DNA of 64,000 bases from Methylobacter sp. (GCF_004322395.1 NZ_SCTW01000029.1:124001-188000), one strand, 5' to 3'; numbered from the stretch's first letter, positions 44,001-53,456 are shown. The notes: generated from the letters alone by a model not told the origin. Translations and numbers: made by a program.

Positions 44001-44832
44001 AAATGTGCTAACAACGGTATTAATCTGGCTGACGGCGCTGATTGTCAGCGGGGTCTTTGTCTGGCTGCTGTCCGATATTGTTATCCACGGATTGCCCCGC
44101 CTATCTTGGGCGTTTCTAGCCGAAGCGCCTAAAAATGCAGGCCGTTCCGGCGGTATCGGACCGATTATCATATCGACGCTGTCGATTTTGCTGGTTGCGA
44201 TGGTAACCGCTACGCCTCTTAGCTTGGCTACCGCTGTTTTGTTGAGCGAATTCACCGAAAACGACAGTGTGATTGGCCGTTTGGTACGGCGCAGTCTGGA
44301 TGTGCTGGCGGGTGTACCCTCCATCGTATTCGGGTTGTTCGGCAATGCGTTTTTTTGTATTTATTTGGGCCTGGGTTTTTCCATTTTGTCAGGCGGTCTA
44401 ACTCTGGCCTGCATGGTTTTACCTATCTTGATCCGTACCGCTGAAGAAGGCTTGCAGGCAACACCCGATGATTATCGGCTGGCAGCCGCCGCTTTAGGGA
44501 TGTCGCGTAGCGCAACACTGGTTCATCTGCTGTTGCCCAGCGCTGCCCCAGCTTTGATCGCCGGTTTAATGCTAGGTGTCGGGCGCGCCGTTGCTGAAAC
44601 CGCCGCACTTATTTTTACCAGCGGTTATGTCGATCGCATGCCGGACTCTCTATTGGATTCCGGCAGGGCGTTATCGGTACATATTTATGACTTGTCCATG
44701 AACGTGGCGGGCGGCGACACTAATGCCTATTCATCCGCGCTGATGTTAATCCTGCTTTTATTAATCATCAACAGTATTGCCATGAGCTTAGCTAAACAGT
44801 GGCTGCACAGGGACATTGTATTGTATGAATGA
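43993..44832 (+). CDS. pstA: Phosphate ABC transporter permease PstA
   Basis: The second membrane subunit, 279 residues. It has the characteristic LLSEFTENDSVIGRLVRRSL and DVLAGVPSIVFGLFGNAFF segments around residues 82-120, and the coupling loop DDYRLAAAALGMSRSATLVH near 155-175 with GRAVAETAALIFTSG after it. Six helices are evident. It overlaps pstC by eight bases and pstB by four, so the four genes are one translationally coupled unit. Confidence 0.93.
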   Translation: MFKNVLTTVLIWLTALIVSGVFVWLLSDIVIHGLPRLSWAFLAEAPKNAGRSGGIGPIIISTLSILLVAMVTATPLSLATAVLLSEFTENDSVIGRLVRRSLDVLAGVPSIVFGLFGNAFFCIYLGLGFSILSGGLTLACMVLPILIRTAEEGLQATPDDYRLAAAALGMSRSATLVHLLLPSAAPALIAGLMLGVGRAVAETAALIFTSGYVDRMPDSLLDSGRALSVHIYDLSMNVAGGDTNAYSSALMLILLLLIINSIAMSLAKQWLHRDIVLYE

Positions 44833-45683
44833 AATTGAACGGACCGGTAAAACCCATGAATGAGACTTATACCTTGGGGCCTTTGCAGATAGGCCCTCCG
44901 TGCTGCGATCCTGAGCCGCTGATCCGCGTTGACAATCTGTCTTTATATTATGGAGTAAAGCCGGCGCTGGAGAATGTTTCGCTGGATATCTATAAAGGTT
45001 GCATTACCGCGCTGATCGGGCCGTCGGGATGCGGTAAAACCAGCTTCCTGTCGGTACTCAATCGGATGACCGATATGATTCCGGATTGCCGCGTGTCGGG
45101 CAAGGTTCATTTCAATGGTAGAGATTTACGTGATCTTGCTCTTGACGTACAAGGGTTACGCCGTGATATTGGCATGATTTTTCAAAAGCCGGTGCCGTTT
45201 CCGCTGTCGATCCGGCGCAATATTGAACTGCCGTTACGGGAACACGGTATCAGTAAACAAGCCGAGTTAAACGATGTTATCCAGCAGGTTCTACAGGATG
45301 TGGGCTTGTGGGTTGAGGTGAAAGATCGACTGGAATCCTCGGCGCTGGCTCTGTCCGGTGGACAGCAACAACGGTTATGTATTGCCAGAGCATTGGCATT
45401 AAAACCGAAAGTATTGTTGATGGATGAGCCGTGCAGTGCCTTAGACCCGATTTCTTCGGGTGTGGTGGAGGATTTGATTCAGCGTTTACGCGGAAAATAC
45501 ACAGTAGTGATCGTGACCCATAATCTGGCCCAAGCTCGGCGCATTGCCAATTACGCGGGGTTTTTCTGGATCAGGGATCAACAGCGAGCAGGATGCCTGA
45601 TCGAATTTGGCCAATGTAAGCAAATTTTTGAAGCTCCAGCTCATGAATTAACAGCGGCTTATGTCAATGGTAGTCGCGGTTGA
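44829..45683 (+). CDS. pstB: Phosphate ABC transporter ATP-binding protein PstB
   Basis: The ATPase that powers phosphate import, 284 residues in the longest form; ATG 44856 is an alternative start that would remove nine residues. The motifs are complete: Walker A IGPSGCGKTSFL near residue 65, the signature LSGGQQQRLCIARALALKPK near 176, Walker B VLLMDEPCSALDPIS following it, and the switch histidine in VVIVTHNLAQARR near 232. The N-terminus has an extra 25 or so residues before the core. A stem-loop ends the operon 64 bases downstream. Confidence 0.94.
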   Translation: MKLNGPVKPMNETYTLGPLQIGPPCCDPEPLIRVDNLSLYYGVKPALENVSLDIYKGCITALIGPSGCGKTSFLSVLNRMTDMIPDCRVSGKVHFNGRDLRDLALDVQGLRRDIGMIFQKPVPFPLSIRRNIELPLREHGISKQAELNDVIQQVLQDVGLWVEVKDRLESSALALSGGQQQRLCIARALALKPKVLLMDEPCSALDPISSGVVEDLIQRLRGKYTVVIVTHNLAQARRIANYAGFFWIRDQQRAGCLIEFGQCKQIFEAPAHELTAAYVNGSRG

Positions 45684-45746
45684 GGTCTTAGTTTTATAAT
45701 CAAATATCAATGAATCGATCCTGCTGCTTTTATTGCGGACAAAAAA

Positions 45747-45784
45747 AATCCGCTACCCGGATAATCGGACATAGCGGATTCTTT
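45747..45784 (+). terminator. Stem-loop terminator between convergent operons
   Basis: AATCCGCTA (45747-45755) pairs with TAGCGGATT (45772-45780); a run of eight A bases precedes it and TTCTTTA follows. It can serve both pstB and the convergent oxidase operon ending at 45829. Confidence 0.75.
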
Positions 45785-45828
45785 ACTTATGGCGGCTCTG
45801 ATCTTAACCAATAAGCCGTATGATGCGC

Positions 45829-47601
45829 TTAATGCAAAGAGAAAATCGCCGTCTCATGATGCGCTGGGTCGAACTGATACATCCGCAGCCTTGGAGACGG
45901 TTCGTAGTTCATGGTGAAATCAACTTTGTGCATACCGGGAATTCCATCTAGACCAACGCCATTAACAGGTTGTACGTTAACCATGCCGAATGGCCCGCCT
46001 ACGTTCATCCACCACTGGAAACGTCCGAAAGTAAACCAACAGCCCGAACCGCCAATATCTTTAGTGGATTGGAACTGATTTTCCCAGCCGCGCGAGCCGC
46101 CAAAATCCGGGTTCAGATAACTGTGTAAAAAATGATCGCCGTTTAACAAGGTGATTTTAACGTTTGTGCCACGCAGTCTCCATTTATCCAGCACAGGCCT
46201 GCCACCGCCTTTCATTTGTCCATACATCGTATTGTTGATATAGAGCAATGTTGCATCGGCGTCCGGATCTGCAACAATCCCGCGTGGCAACCGCGTACGA
46301 TGACCCCAGTCATCGAACGCAGCCAACGCTTCATCCATTAACGCCCTAATCTCTACATCCGAAGCAGGTGCGCCTGGGGTTGTGGCTGTGTCGTTAGCGT
46401 AACCGATAGCTTGACGCATAGCCTGCCACATTCTTTTTTCCGGTGCGAGTTCGCCAATTTTAGCGATAGCCGCGAGTTTGTTTTCAACGCTGGCTGTCGG
46501 AGCCATACCGAACACATCCTGTTCCCACTGTACCAGAGTTCTTGGAACGCCCGCCTCATTAGGCAGTTTCTTGGCGGCATTTTCCGTAACTTGAGCCCGT
46601 GGCGGGTGTTCTCGCCAGCCCCAGGTATAGGACAGGTTGTAGTATTTTCCGGGCGGCATCTTTATCTTGAATATGTAACGCTTGCCGTCGATCATTGGAA
46701 AAAAGGTGGTATCCATGCTGGTGTGAGGCATAGGCGGCATGCCTGGCATACTGAGCGCCGGATCGTCAAAATACATCACCATCGGCGCAAAATCATCCTC
46801 ACCCCGATTAAGCACATCCACCGTGTAGGTAATGGTGAACGGTTCTTCTTTGACTTGGCTGACATCGATAAACGCAGCATCGGCTTCAATATGGCTGCCA
46901 TACCAAATTTGATGGATATTTACATTCTTAGTGTTTTTATCTACGACGGCAACTTTTTCCGGGCCTTTGTAATGCAAAACCGACATGCCACTATAGACTC
47001 GGTTGGGTATAGAGTTACCTTCCAGAATATCCAGAGCGCGTTGAGCCAGCTGTTGGCTGCTTAAGCCCTTCTCGCCAGGCAGGCGTTTCTCGGTTATAAA
47101 ACCGTCTTTGTCTTTGTTTTTGTCCTTATCTTGCTTGAGTAACTTAAAAATATGCACTAAGTCGGTCTCAGGCGAAGCCACGTCAATACTGCTAACCTGA
47201 GGCGCATCATGTAAGTTATACGGATGCTCGGCACTGGACGGTAAAGTATTTTGCATTTCCACGCCATTGCCGTCGAACAGATTGCCATCGAAGTTGGGTA
47301 GAAGATTGGTGGCATGAACCGGATCGACAAAGGGATCCTTTTTGGCGAAAAGCGATGGACTCGTGATTACTGTTGTCGTATCCCCCACTGTAGTTTGAGT
47401 CGGCATCGGCGGGCGAGGATTTGGGCAGGGATGCCCCACGTAAATGGTTCTGAATGTACCGTCTGGAAGCATTTGTGACATAGGTACACATTGGCCTGGG
47501 CCGGTCGGCAGATTGGGGCTTGGTGCAGCAAGTGCTAGACCGATACCTGAGGCCAGTAAGACCAACGTGCCGGAGAATGATTGGATTAATGAATTTTTCA
47601 T
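45829..47601 (-). CDS. Uncharacterised secreted protein of a multicopper-oxidase operon
   Basis: A 590-residue protein I cannot place in a named family. A signal peptide (FSGTLVLLASGIGLALA, cut before APSPN) sends it to the periplasm. The mature part begins with a proline-rich stretch, has a lysine/aspartate run (KQDKDKNKDKDGF near residue 158), a beta-rich middle (QIWYGSHIEADAAFIDVSQV near 240) and a C-terminal cupredoxin-like look (VKITLLNGDHFLHSYLNPDF, FGRFQWWMNVGGPFGMVNVQ). Histidines and methionines are frequent (MPGMPPMPHTSM). It is the last gene after the Sco-like and multicopper oxidase genes, with 18-base gaps. It may be a substrate-binding or structural partner of the oxidase; this is inference. 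Confidence 0.7.
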   Translation of the reverse strand: MKNSLIQSFSGTLVLLASGIGLALAAPSPNLPTGPGQCVPMSQMLPDGTFRTIYVGHPCPNPRPPMPTQTTVGDTTTVITSPSLFAKKDPFVDPVHATNLLPNFDGNLFDGNGVEMQNTLPSSAEHPYNLHDAPQVSSIDVASPETDLVHIFKLLKQDKDKNKDKDGFITEKRLPGEKGLSSQQLAQRALDILEGNSIPNRVYSGMSVLHYKGPEKVAVVDKNTKNVNIHQIWYGSHIEADAAFIDVSQVKEEPFTITYTVDVLNRGEDDFAPMVMYFDDPALSMPGMPPMPHTSMDTTFFPMIDGKRYIFKIKMPPGKYYNLSYTWGWREHPPRAQVTENAAKKLPNEAGVPRTLVQWEQDVFGMAPTASVENKLAAIAKIGELAPEKRMWQAMRQAIGYANDTATTPGAPASDVEIRALMDEALAAFDDWGHRTRLPRGIVADPDADATLLYINNTMYGQMKGGGRPVLDKWRLRGTNVKITLLNGDHFLHSYLNPDFGGSRGWENQFQSTKDIGGSGCWFTFGRFQWWMNVGGPFGMVNVQPVNGVGLDGIPGMHKVDFTMNYEPSPRLRMYQFDPAHHETAIFSLH

Positions 47602-47619
47602 AATATTGTCCCCTGAACA

Positions 47620-48261
47620 CTAGGCCTTTTTGCTATTCGGTTCTTTATTGACTTCAACCCAGGATAAGCGTTGAGCGAGCTGGTGCGGTTGAGCCATTGC
47701 ATGAGAGGCTGCCCAGCGCGCATAAGGCTCGTTACCGTAGCGCCAGATATGATGATTAACGCCCGCTCCTTCGTAACCGCCGTGAGGACCTAATTTCTGA
47801 TAGATTGCCTGCATATCGGATGGTTTTCCGGTAACAAATATCCAGCCTTCTTGTGCGCCATGTTTTTTAGCGAAGGCTTCCAGAATGGCTGGACTGTCGT
47901 GTTCGGGATCGGTTGTAATCGACACCATAAATGTCCCTTGTCCGAGCTTGTTCCCGACAAGTTCTTGAACTTTTGCAAGGTTCTGGGTCACGGGGAATTG
48001 CTCTTCAGACTTTACCGACATGAAATTGATTCCGACGATTTTGCCTTTAATCAAATCGTCGTAGAACCAGGCTCTGCGTCCTGTATGGGTCATGACCACA
48101 ACATTAGGGAAATATTTTGCCGAAGGCCCACCCGGTTTTTTGCAAATACGGCTTTCTGTTGAAGCGGTTATCAGGTTGCTTGGACCGGTACTTGTGCAAG
48201 CGGATAAAGCCAAGGCAGGCAATGCGGCGCTAGCGGATAAAAATTGTCTTCTACTTTTCAT
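47620..48261 (-). CDS. SCO1/SenC-family thioredoxin-fold protein lacking the copper cysteines
   Basis: A 213-residue exported protein. The N-terminus combines an RRQFL motif, possibly a Tat signal, with lipobox LSAC at about residue 22. The fold follows Sco proteins: GKIVGINFMS, then TQNLAKVQELVGNKLGQGTF, VSITTDPEHDSPAILEAFAK, GWIFVTGKPSD, and a histidine-bearing GVNHHIWRYGNEPYARW. In copper-delivering Sco proteins a CxxxC motif follows the INFM-type strand; here the place reads MSVKSEEQFP, with no cysteine. So copper delivery in the usual way is unlikely. It lies between a multicopper oxidase and a secreted protein gene with gaps of 18 bases on both sides, and surely acts with them. Confidence 0.8.
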   Translation of the reverse strand: MKSRRQFLSASAALPALALSACTSTGPSNLITASTESRICKKPGGPSAKYFPNVVVMTHTGRRAWFYDDLIKGKIVGINFMSVKSEEQFPVTQNLAKVQELVGNKLGQGTFMVSITTDPEHDSPAILEAFAKKHGAQEGWIFVTGKPSDMQAIYQKLGPHGGYEGAGVNHHIWRYGNEPYARWAASHAMAQPHQLAQRLSWVEVNKEPNSKKA

Positions 48262-48279
48262 GATTGATTCCTCTTCAAA

Positions 48280-50010
48280 TTAAAAGCCAGCCGGCGGAGT
48301 GCCTAAGCGCATCACGGGGCGCGGCTCGATAATTGCACCAAGCACGGGGCCATTTTTGGGCGGAGCTATGTGCCAGTGAATCATCATGGTGTGATCTTCA
48401 TGAACGACATTGTGGCAATGCATCACATGGCAGCCAAGGAAGTCACGGAAATGGAAAAACAGTTTCACTTCATCGCCAGGACCTAAGGTCAAAACATCCT
48501 TGCGTGAATTGTTTACATCACTTTCTTGCAGAGGTTTACCATTGAATTCCAGAATCTGAAACTCTTCAAAATGGATATGAATCGGATGCTCCCAGCGGGT
48601 GCCACCGTTGCGTATAGTCCAGATTTCCGCGCTGCCCTGCTCGATATATGCATCCATGCGATCCATATCAAAACCTTGGCCGTTAACGGTCCACATGCCG
48701 CCAAAGTAGTCGAATTTAAACAGGCGTTCCTGTTTAACCTCTTTCAGGTTTATTTTCGGTAACGCTCTCAGTTCGTTAGGGATGCGGCTTTTGTCAGGCC
48801 CGGTCAGAGGGACAACCCTGAATTCCATCACCGGATCGCCTTCACCTTTGGCAAACTTTCGGCCGGTCGGCCCTTCACCTCGAATCTGCTCCATCAAATT
48901 TTCGAGTATGATTGATGCGCCAGGTTGATATTGCGAAAAATCGACGATAACGTCGAAACGTTGCGCCACCGATAATTTAATCGTTTCGGCAATGACCGGC
49001 TTAGGCAGTAAATTGCCATCATTGGCTATCACGTTAAAAAGCAGGCCGTCATTCAGGCCTAACTCATAGAAACGGGATGGCCCGCCGTTCAGAAAACGGA
49101 AGCGGTATTTGCGCGGTTCGACTTCCAGAAAAGGGGTGATTTTTCGATTGACGGTATAGTATCTACCCAAAAAGCCATTAGTATCTTGACTGAGGTAGAG
49201 CTGGCCATCTTCGCCAAGACTGATGTCGTGAAGAATCATCGGAATATCGTACTTGCCGCTGGGCAATCTGAATGCACTAGGACTAGGATCATGCTCATTG
49301 CCGGTGTCCTGATTGTCGAACAGCAGGTAAAAGCCAGTTAGTCCCATGTACACGTTGGTCGCAGTAAAATCCATACGGTGATCGTGATACCACTGAGTCG
49401 TCTGTTTTTGCAGCGGATCGCCGCCTGCAGGAGCGTTTACATGGTGGTAGTCCCAAAAAAAACCCGGATCAACCCAATCCCAAGGCATGCCGTCGCTTTC
49501 TGAAGCATGATGTAGATTGTGTAAATGGGTCGTAAAAGAAGGAAGAGCAAAACCTACATGATCGGCCGGCAACTGATTATAGCGACGAATCAGGACAGGC
49601 TCGCCATAGCGGGCATGAAAAGTTTGACCGGGAACATTACCATTGAATCCCCATACTCTAGTAGCGAACGGTATTCCACTGTGGTATTGATGGTCAAATT
49701 CCCGGAGTACTTGAATATAAGTCTTCTGCGGTAAAAACTCAGTGTAGCGTTGATGTCTTGCAGGATCAATAGGAGGGTCTAACGGGAAATTTATGGGCGT
49801 GGCAACAGGAATAATCGGCAGAGGGTCTACGAAAGGGCTGAGATTAAAGTCGTGCGAACCAGGGTCGTCTTCGGCAAGCGATAAGTCATCCGGGGTACAT
49901 AAATTGCCAACCAAACTGCCTGCACCAAAAGCTTGTTGCGATGTTGCCACGCCAGCGCCTGCTGCCAACATGCTTAGTTTAAGCATGTGTCTTCTTGATG
50001 TATTAGTCAT
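48280..50010 (-). CDS. Tat-exported multicopper oxidase
   Basis: A 576-residue multicopper oxidase with a Tat signal (TSRRHMLKLSMLAAGAGVAT). The copper ligands are all visible: HLHNLHH near residue 168, WYHDHRMDF near 217, HPIHIHFEEF near 478 and HCHNVVHEDHTMM near 540, giving the type 1 and the trinuclear sites, with methionine as likely axial ligand. Such enzymes oxidise phenols, bilirubin, Cu(I) or Mn(II) while reducing oxygen to water; the substrate cannot be told from the sequence. It is first in an operon with the Sco-like and secreted proteins. A 636-base AT-rich region with two palindromes separates it from a divergent LysR gene. Confidence 0.92.
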   Translation of the reverse strand: MTNTSRRHMLKLSMLAAGAGVATSQQAFGAGSLVGNLCTPDDLSLAEDDPGSHDFNLSPFVDPLPIIPVATPINFPLDPPIDPARHQRYTEFLPQKTYIQVLREFDHQYHSGIPFATRVWGFNGNVPGQTFHARYGEPVLIRRYNQLPADHVGFALPSFTTHLHNLHHASESDGMPWDWVDPGFFWDYHHVNAPAGGDPLQKQTTQWYHDHRMDFTATNVYMGLTGFYLLFDNQDTGNEHDPSPSAFRLPSGKYDIPMILHDISLGEDGQLYLSQDTNGFLGRYYTVNRKITPFLEVEPRKYRFRFLNGGPSRFYELGLNDGLLFNVIANDGNLLPKPVIAETIKLSVAQRFDVIVDFSQYQPGASIILENLMEQIRGEGPTGRKFAKGEGDPVMEFRVVPLTGPDKSRIPNELRALPKINLKEVKQERLFKFDYFGGMWTVNGQGFDMDRMDAYIEQGSAEIWTIRNGGTRWEHPIHIHFEEFQILEFNGKPLQESDVNNSRKDVLTLGPGDEVKLFFHFRDFLGCHVMHCHNVVHEDHTMMIHWHIAPPKNGPVLGAIIEPRPVMRLGTPPAGF

Positions 50011-50465
50011 ACGTTAATGCCTTTCTATAGATAAAATTATGGTAACTATTCAGTATTGGTTCGTAATAGATTGATTTTGTGTATGTTTTCTCGTAGAGAT
50101 AAATATATTAAGCATTCTTGCAATGACAAAACGTGAAATAATTACAAATTATGTGAAATTTAATACCGGAACAAACGAGTAATAAGCATCCAAACTAATT
50201 CAATAACAGAGCCAAGAATGACCTTCCTAAATTACCAGTACATGGCACATGTCTTGTCCAACTTTCCAAAAGCTAATTAGCCACATTCGTGCATACTCGT
50301 TGTAGAAAGGCTGTAGATTAAGCGGCCAGAATTTTTGTAAATAAATACCTATTCATAAATATTTAGGTGCCAATAATGCAATGCTTAAGCAACTGATTTT
50401 TATAAGACTATACGCATTAATGTTGGCGAAAATACCGGATTAATTTTGCATGGGTACTTATAAAC

Positions 50466-50483
50466 CTACGTAATTTTACGTAG
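50466..50483. promoter_or_regulatory. Palindrome, candidate operator in the oxidase/LysR divergent region
   Basis: CTACGTAA and TTACGTAG flank two T bases, a perfect 18-base inverted repeat. It lies 164 bases before the LysR start and 456 before the oxidase start. Nothing else in 50011-50646 resembles a gene; the region is AT-rich. Confidence 0.5.
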
Positions 50484-50535
50484 TATTCTGACATTTTTAA
50501 CAATAATTGAAAATTATAGATATGAATAGCATTCA

Positions 50536-50552
50536 TTCATTAGTTTAATGAA
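50536..50552. promoter_or_regulatory. Second palindrome, LysR-type site candidate
   Basis: TTCATTA and TAATGAA around GTT, preceded by a further ATTCA. The T-N11-A pattern fits a LysR-type binding site, 95 bases upstream of the LysR gene at 50647, where autoregulation is common. Confidence 0.4.
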
Positions 50553-50646
50553 CGGATGAGAGAGAATTTAATACGTGGATGAGCAAGTTTTAGCACTTTA
50601 ATTGCTATACTTCTGAGAAATTAAAATTTCGATGTGTCAGTCGGTT

Positions 50647-51552
50647 ATGAATATTCGCAACATAGACCTCAATCTGTTACATGTTTTTGTTACTGTATAT
50701 GATTGTAAAAGTATTACTCTGGCAGCTAAACAGCTTCATCTTTCACAGCCGGCTGTCAGTAATGCTATTACACGATTAAATAGCACTTTAAACATGACGC
50801 TTTTTGTCAAAAACAGCCGCTTTATTGCCCCTACCCGTCAAGCTGATGCTTTATATGTTGACGTCAAATGTTGTCTTCAAAAAATAGCATTCACTCTGTC
50901 ACAACAAAGCCACTTTGATCCGGCAACGTCCGAACGTACTTTTCGAATTGCAACTTCCAATTATGGTGAAATTGCCTTGTTTACAAAACTGGTCTCTCAT
51001 CTTGAGCGTTATGCGCCTAGGATAAAGATCATTCGCGAGTTTTTCGAGATTGATAATTTCAGTCAATATCTACAAAATGGTCAGCTGGATTTAGGCTTAT
51101 TTTTTGATCGCCCTGTCGAGAAAGGTATACATAAAGAATTTTTATTTAGTGACTCCTTAGTATTAATTACCGGTCCCCAGCAACCACCATTGCCGGATAA
51201 TTTAACTACTAATGACATCATAAAATTCGATTTCATTAGTTTTAAAAATGAATGTAATAATTTTGATTTTTTATTTTCTGTATTTAATAACCACCCCGAT
51301 TATCATGCTCCTCGCTTTACTGTAGCGACTATGTGGAGTGTGTTTTTTATTGTTTCTACTACAACATTAGTGGCTGTTAGCCCTCTTTTGTATGCAAAAA
51401 CACTTGAAAAACACCTGCCGATTAAAGTTCATACCCTCACCGATGTCTCGCCAATGAAGCTAAATCTTTATTGGCGAGACATTGAAACTCAGGATCCTGG
51501 TCATAAATGGCTTAGAGAGTTGATTAAAAACACATTTATTAATAACTCTTGA
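50647..51552 (+). CDS. LysR-family transcriptional regulator
   Basis: A regulator of 301 residues from ATG 50647; an ATG five codons earlier is possible. The N-terminal helix-turn-helix is typical: NIDLNLLHVFVTVYDCKSIT, LAAKQLHLSQPAVSNAITRL, NMTLFVKNSRFIAPT. The effector-binding domain starts near residue 90 (SERTFRIATSNYGEIALFTK) and resembles the NodD/NahR/PcaQ-like group. It is divergent from the multicopper oxidase operon and, by the usual rule for LysR proteins, probably controls it. The gene is more AT-rich than its surroundings. The 250 bases after it up to arsM hold nothing I recognise. Confidence 0.88.
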   Translation: MNIRNIDLNLLHVFVTVYDCKSITLAAKQLHLSQPAVSNAITRLNSTLNMTLFVKNSRFIAPTRQADALYVDVKCCLQKIAFTLSQQSHFDPATSERTFRIATSNYGEIALFTKLVSHLERYAPRIKIIREFFEIDNFSQYLQNGQLDLGLFFDRPVEKGIHKEFLFSDSLVLITGPQQPPLPDNLTTNDIIKFDFISFKNECNNFDFLFSVFNNHPDYHAPRFTVATMWSVFFIVSTTTLVAVSPLLYAKTLEKHLPIKVHTLTDVSPMKLNLYWRDIETQDPGHKWLRELIKNTFINNS

Positions 51553-51801
51553 GAACAGCCGTGCGAATTAATTGATGTTGCGCTCGCGGATGGCCTGATA
51601 CCGGATTTTTTGTTCGGCTCACTGAATATTTTCTGTAAGGTTTCTTGTTGTTATAACGACTCATGGTTAATAATTCGGCAATGATGAACTACCATGTCTT
51701 ATTCAGCACCGTCTGTGGACTAACCGAAATAATTGCACTATCCCGACAGCTAACGCTGCCATATATGGCCAACTTTTAATTTGAAACACGAGAGGAACCC
51801 T

Positions 51802-52845
51802 ATGACTACCAGCATCGAAATCAGCGAATCTGTTCGCCATTATTACGGTCAGGTTTTACAATCCAGCAACGATCTGAAAACCAGCGCCTGTTGCACTATC
51901 GACGCGATGCCGGATTACTTAAAAGCTTTGCTGAAAAGCTTGCATCCCGAAGTGCTGGAGCGCTTCTACGGCTGTGGCTCTCCGCTGCCCCCGGCTTTGT
52001 CGGGAAAGACCGTGTTGGATTTAGGCTGCGGTTCAGGACGCGACTGTTATTTGCTATCGAAACTGGTTGGCCCGGAAGGCCGGGTGATTGGCGTCGATAT
52101 GACGCCGGAACAGTTAGAAGTCGCCGTTCGTCATCGTGACTGGCATGCAGAGCGCTTTGGTTATGCTAATGTCGAGTTTTTGCACGGTCATATCGAGAAT
52201 CTGGCTGCTATCGGTATCGAAGACAACAGCATCGACGTAGTAATCTCAAATTGTGTGATCAACCTGTCACCGGAAAAACCCAAGGTGCTGGCGGAAATAT
52301 TCCGAGTGTTAAAACCGGGCGGTGAACTCTATTTTTCTGACGTATTCGCCGATCGCCGCATTCCTGCTCCGTTGCGCCAAGACCCCGTTTTACTGGGTGA
52401 ATGCTTGGGCGGCGCCTTGTATTGGGAAGACTTCCGGCGGATCTTGCATGATCTGGGGTGTCCCGATGTACGTATCGTCAAACAAAATCCCATCAGTCTC
52501 GACGATCCTGAGGTTGCCGCCAAAATCGGCATGGTCAAATTTAACTCGGTCACCGTTAGCGCATTCAAGCTAGCGCTGGAAGACCGTTGTGAAGATTATG
52601 GACAGGTGGCTTGCTATCTCGGCACCATCCCCGAGCACCTGCATGCTTTCAATCTGGACAACCATCATCACTTCGAAACCGGCCGACCCTTACGGATATG
52701 CGGCAACACCGCCGATATGCTGGCCGCAAGCCGCTATGCCGAGCATTTTCAAGTGCTAGGTGAAAAATCCCGCCACTTCGGATTGTTCGACTGTACTCCG
52801 GGACCGCAGACCGAATCGGCTGCTACCGACGGTTTGTGTTGCTGA
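51802..52845 (+). CDS. arsM: Arsenite S-adenosylmethionine methyltransferase (ArsM)
   Basis: It methylates arsenite with S-adenosylmethionine. I start it at ATG 51802 after GAGAGG; the open frame goes back to a TTG. The 347 residues hold the SAM motif VLDLGCGSGRDCYLLSKLVG (71-90), VIGVDMTPEQ and ISNCVINLSPEKPKVLAEIF. The arsenic-binding cysteines of ArsM are matched: C151 in SNCVINL and C201 in GECLGGALY, spaced 50 residues as in algal ArsM, with further cysteines at 30, 31 and 58. The following genes end with arsS, so methylation probably feeds arsenosugar synthesis. The ATG of the sigma factor gene lies 14 bases after its stop. Confidence 0.92.
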   Translation: MTTSIEISESVRHYYGQVLQSSNDLKTSACCTIDAMPDYLKALLKSLHPEVLERFYGCGSPLPPALSGKTVLDLGCGSGRDCYLLSKLVGPEGRVIGVDMTPEQLEVAVRHRDWHAERFGYANVEFLHGHIENLAAIGIEDNSIDVVISNCVINLSPEKPKVLAEIFRVLKPGGELYFSDVFADRRIPAPLRQDPVLLGECLGGALYWEDFRRILHDLGCPDVRIVKQNPISLDDPEVAAKIGMVKFNSVTVSAFKLALEDRCEDYGQVACYLGTIPEHLHAFNLDNHHHFETGRPLRICGNTADMLAASRYAEHFQVLGEKSRHFGLFDCTPGPQTESAATDGLCC

Positions 52846-52859
52846 TAGACACAACAGCG

Positions 52860-53456
52860 ATGACTGAAACAGTCTCGGCCGAGAAAAACTTATCTGCACA
52901 AAGGCCGATATTATTTCGCTATGCCCTGCTGCAATTGCGTGACCGCGAACTGGCCGACGATGCCGTGCAGGAAACGCTGTTGGCCGCCCTGCAATCGGCA
53001 TCGGATTTCGAAGGTAAAGCGGGCTTGCGTACATGGCTGATCGGCATTCTTAAACACAAAATTGCCGATCACTGGCGGCGCAGCGCCCGCGAGCCCTCTG
53101 TCCCGGAGTTTACTCAAGCTGACGAAGACGATGCTGACACCGGGCAAGACGAGTTTTTTATGAGCACCGGTCACTGGAACGGCGGTCCCAAGGCTTGGGC
53201 TGACCCAGAAGCGGCGCTAAAACAGCTGGAATTCTGGACGATCTATGAAACCTGTCAAAATAATCTACCGCCGAAAATGGCTAAGGTTTTTATGCTGCGC
53301 GAACTGGTCGGGTTAGAAGCCGACGAAGTTTGCCGAGAAGCCGGGCTTAGCGAAGCTAATTATTGGGTCATCATGCACCGGGCGCGGCTCAGGTTGCGCG
53401 AATGCCTGGACATCCGCTGGTTCAATAATACAAAACAGGAGAAACATCATGCGTAG
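52860..53456 (+). CDS. ECF-type RNA polymerase sigma factor in the arsenic operon
   Basis: A sigma-70 family protein of 198 residues. Region 2 reads RYALLQLRDRELADDAVQET, then LAALQSASDFEGKAGLRTWL and IGILKHKIADHWRR; region 4 is in LPPKMAKVFMLRELVGLEAD, then GLSEANYWVIMHRARLRLRE. A linker with FMSTGHWNGGPKAW lies between them; I recall this from the ECF group TIGR02943, not verified here. The start could be 52836, which would overlap arsM. It overlaps the following zinc-finger gene by eight bases, the usual layout of sigma and anti-sigma genes. Confidence 0.88.
   Translation: MTETVSAEKNLSAQRPILFRYALLQLRDRELADDAVQETLLAALQSASDFEGKAGLRTWLIGILKHKIADHWRRSAREPSVPEFTQADEDDADTGQDEFFMSTGHWNGGPKAWADPEAALKQLEFWTIYETCQNNLPPKMAKVFMLRELVGLEADEVCREAGLSEANYWVIMHRARLRLRECLDIRWFNNTKQEKHHA

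Noticed and set aside
51447-51481. Perfect 11-bp inverted repeat (GTCTCGCCAAT with ATTGGCGAGAC) inside the LysR gene
   Set aside because: It lies within conserved-looking codons near the gene's end, has a 13-base loop and no T-run; coincidence is the simplest explanation, though an mRNA hairpin is possible.
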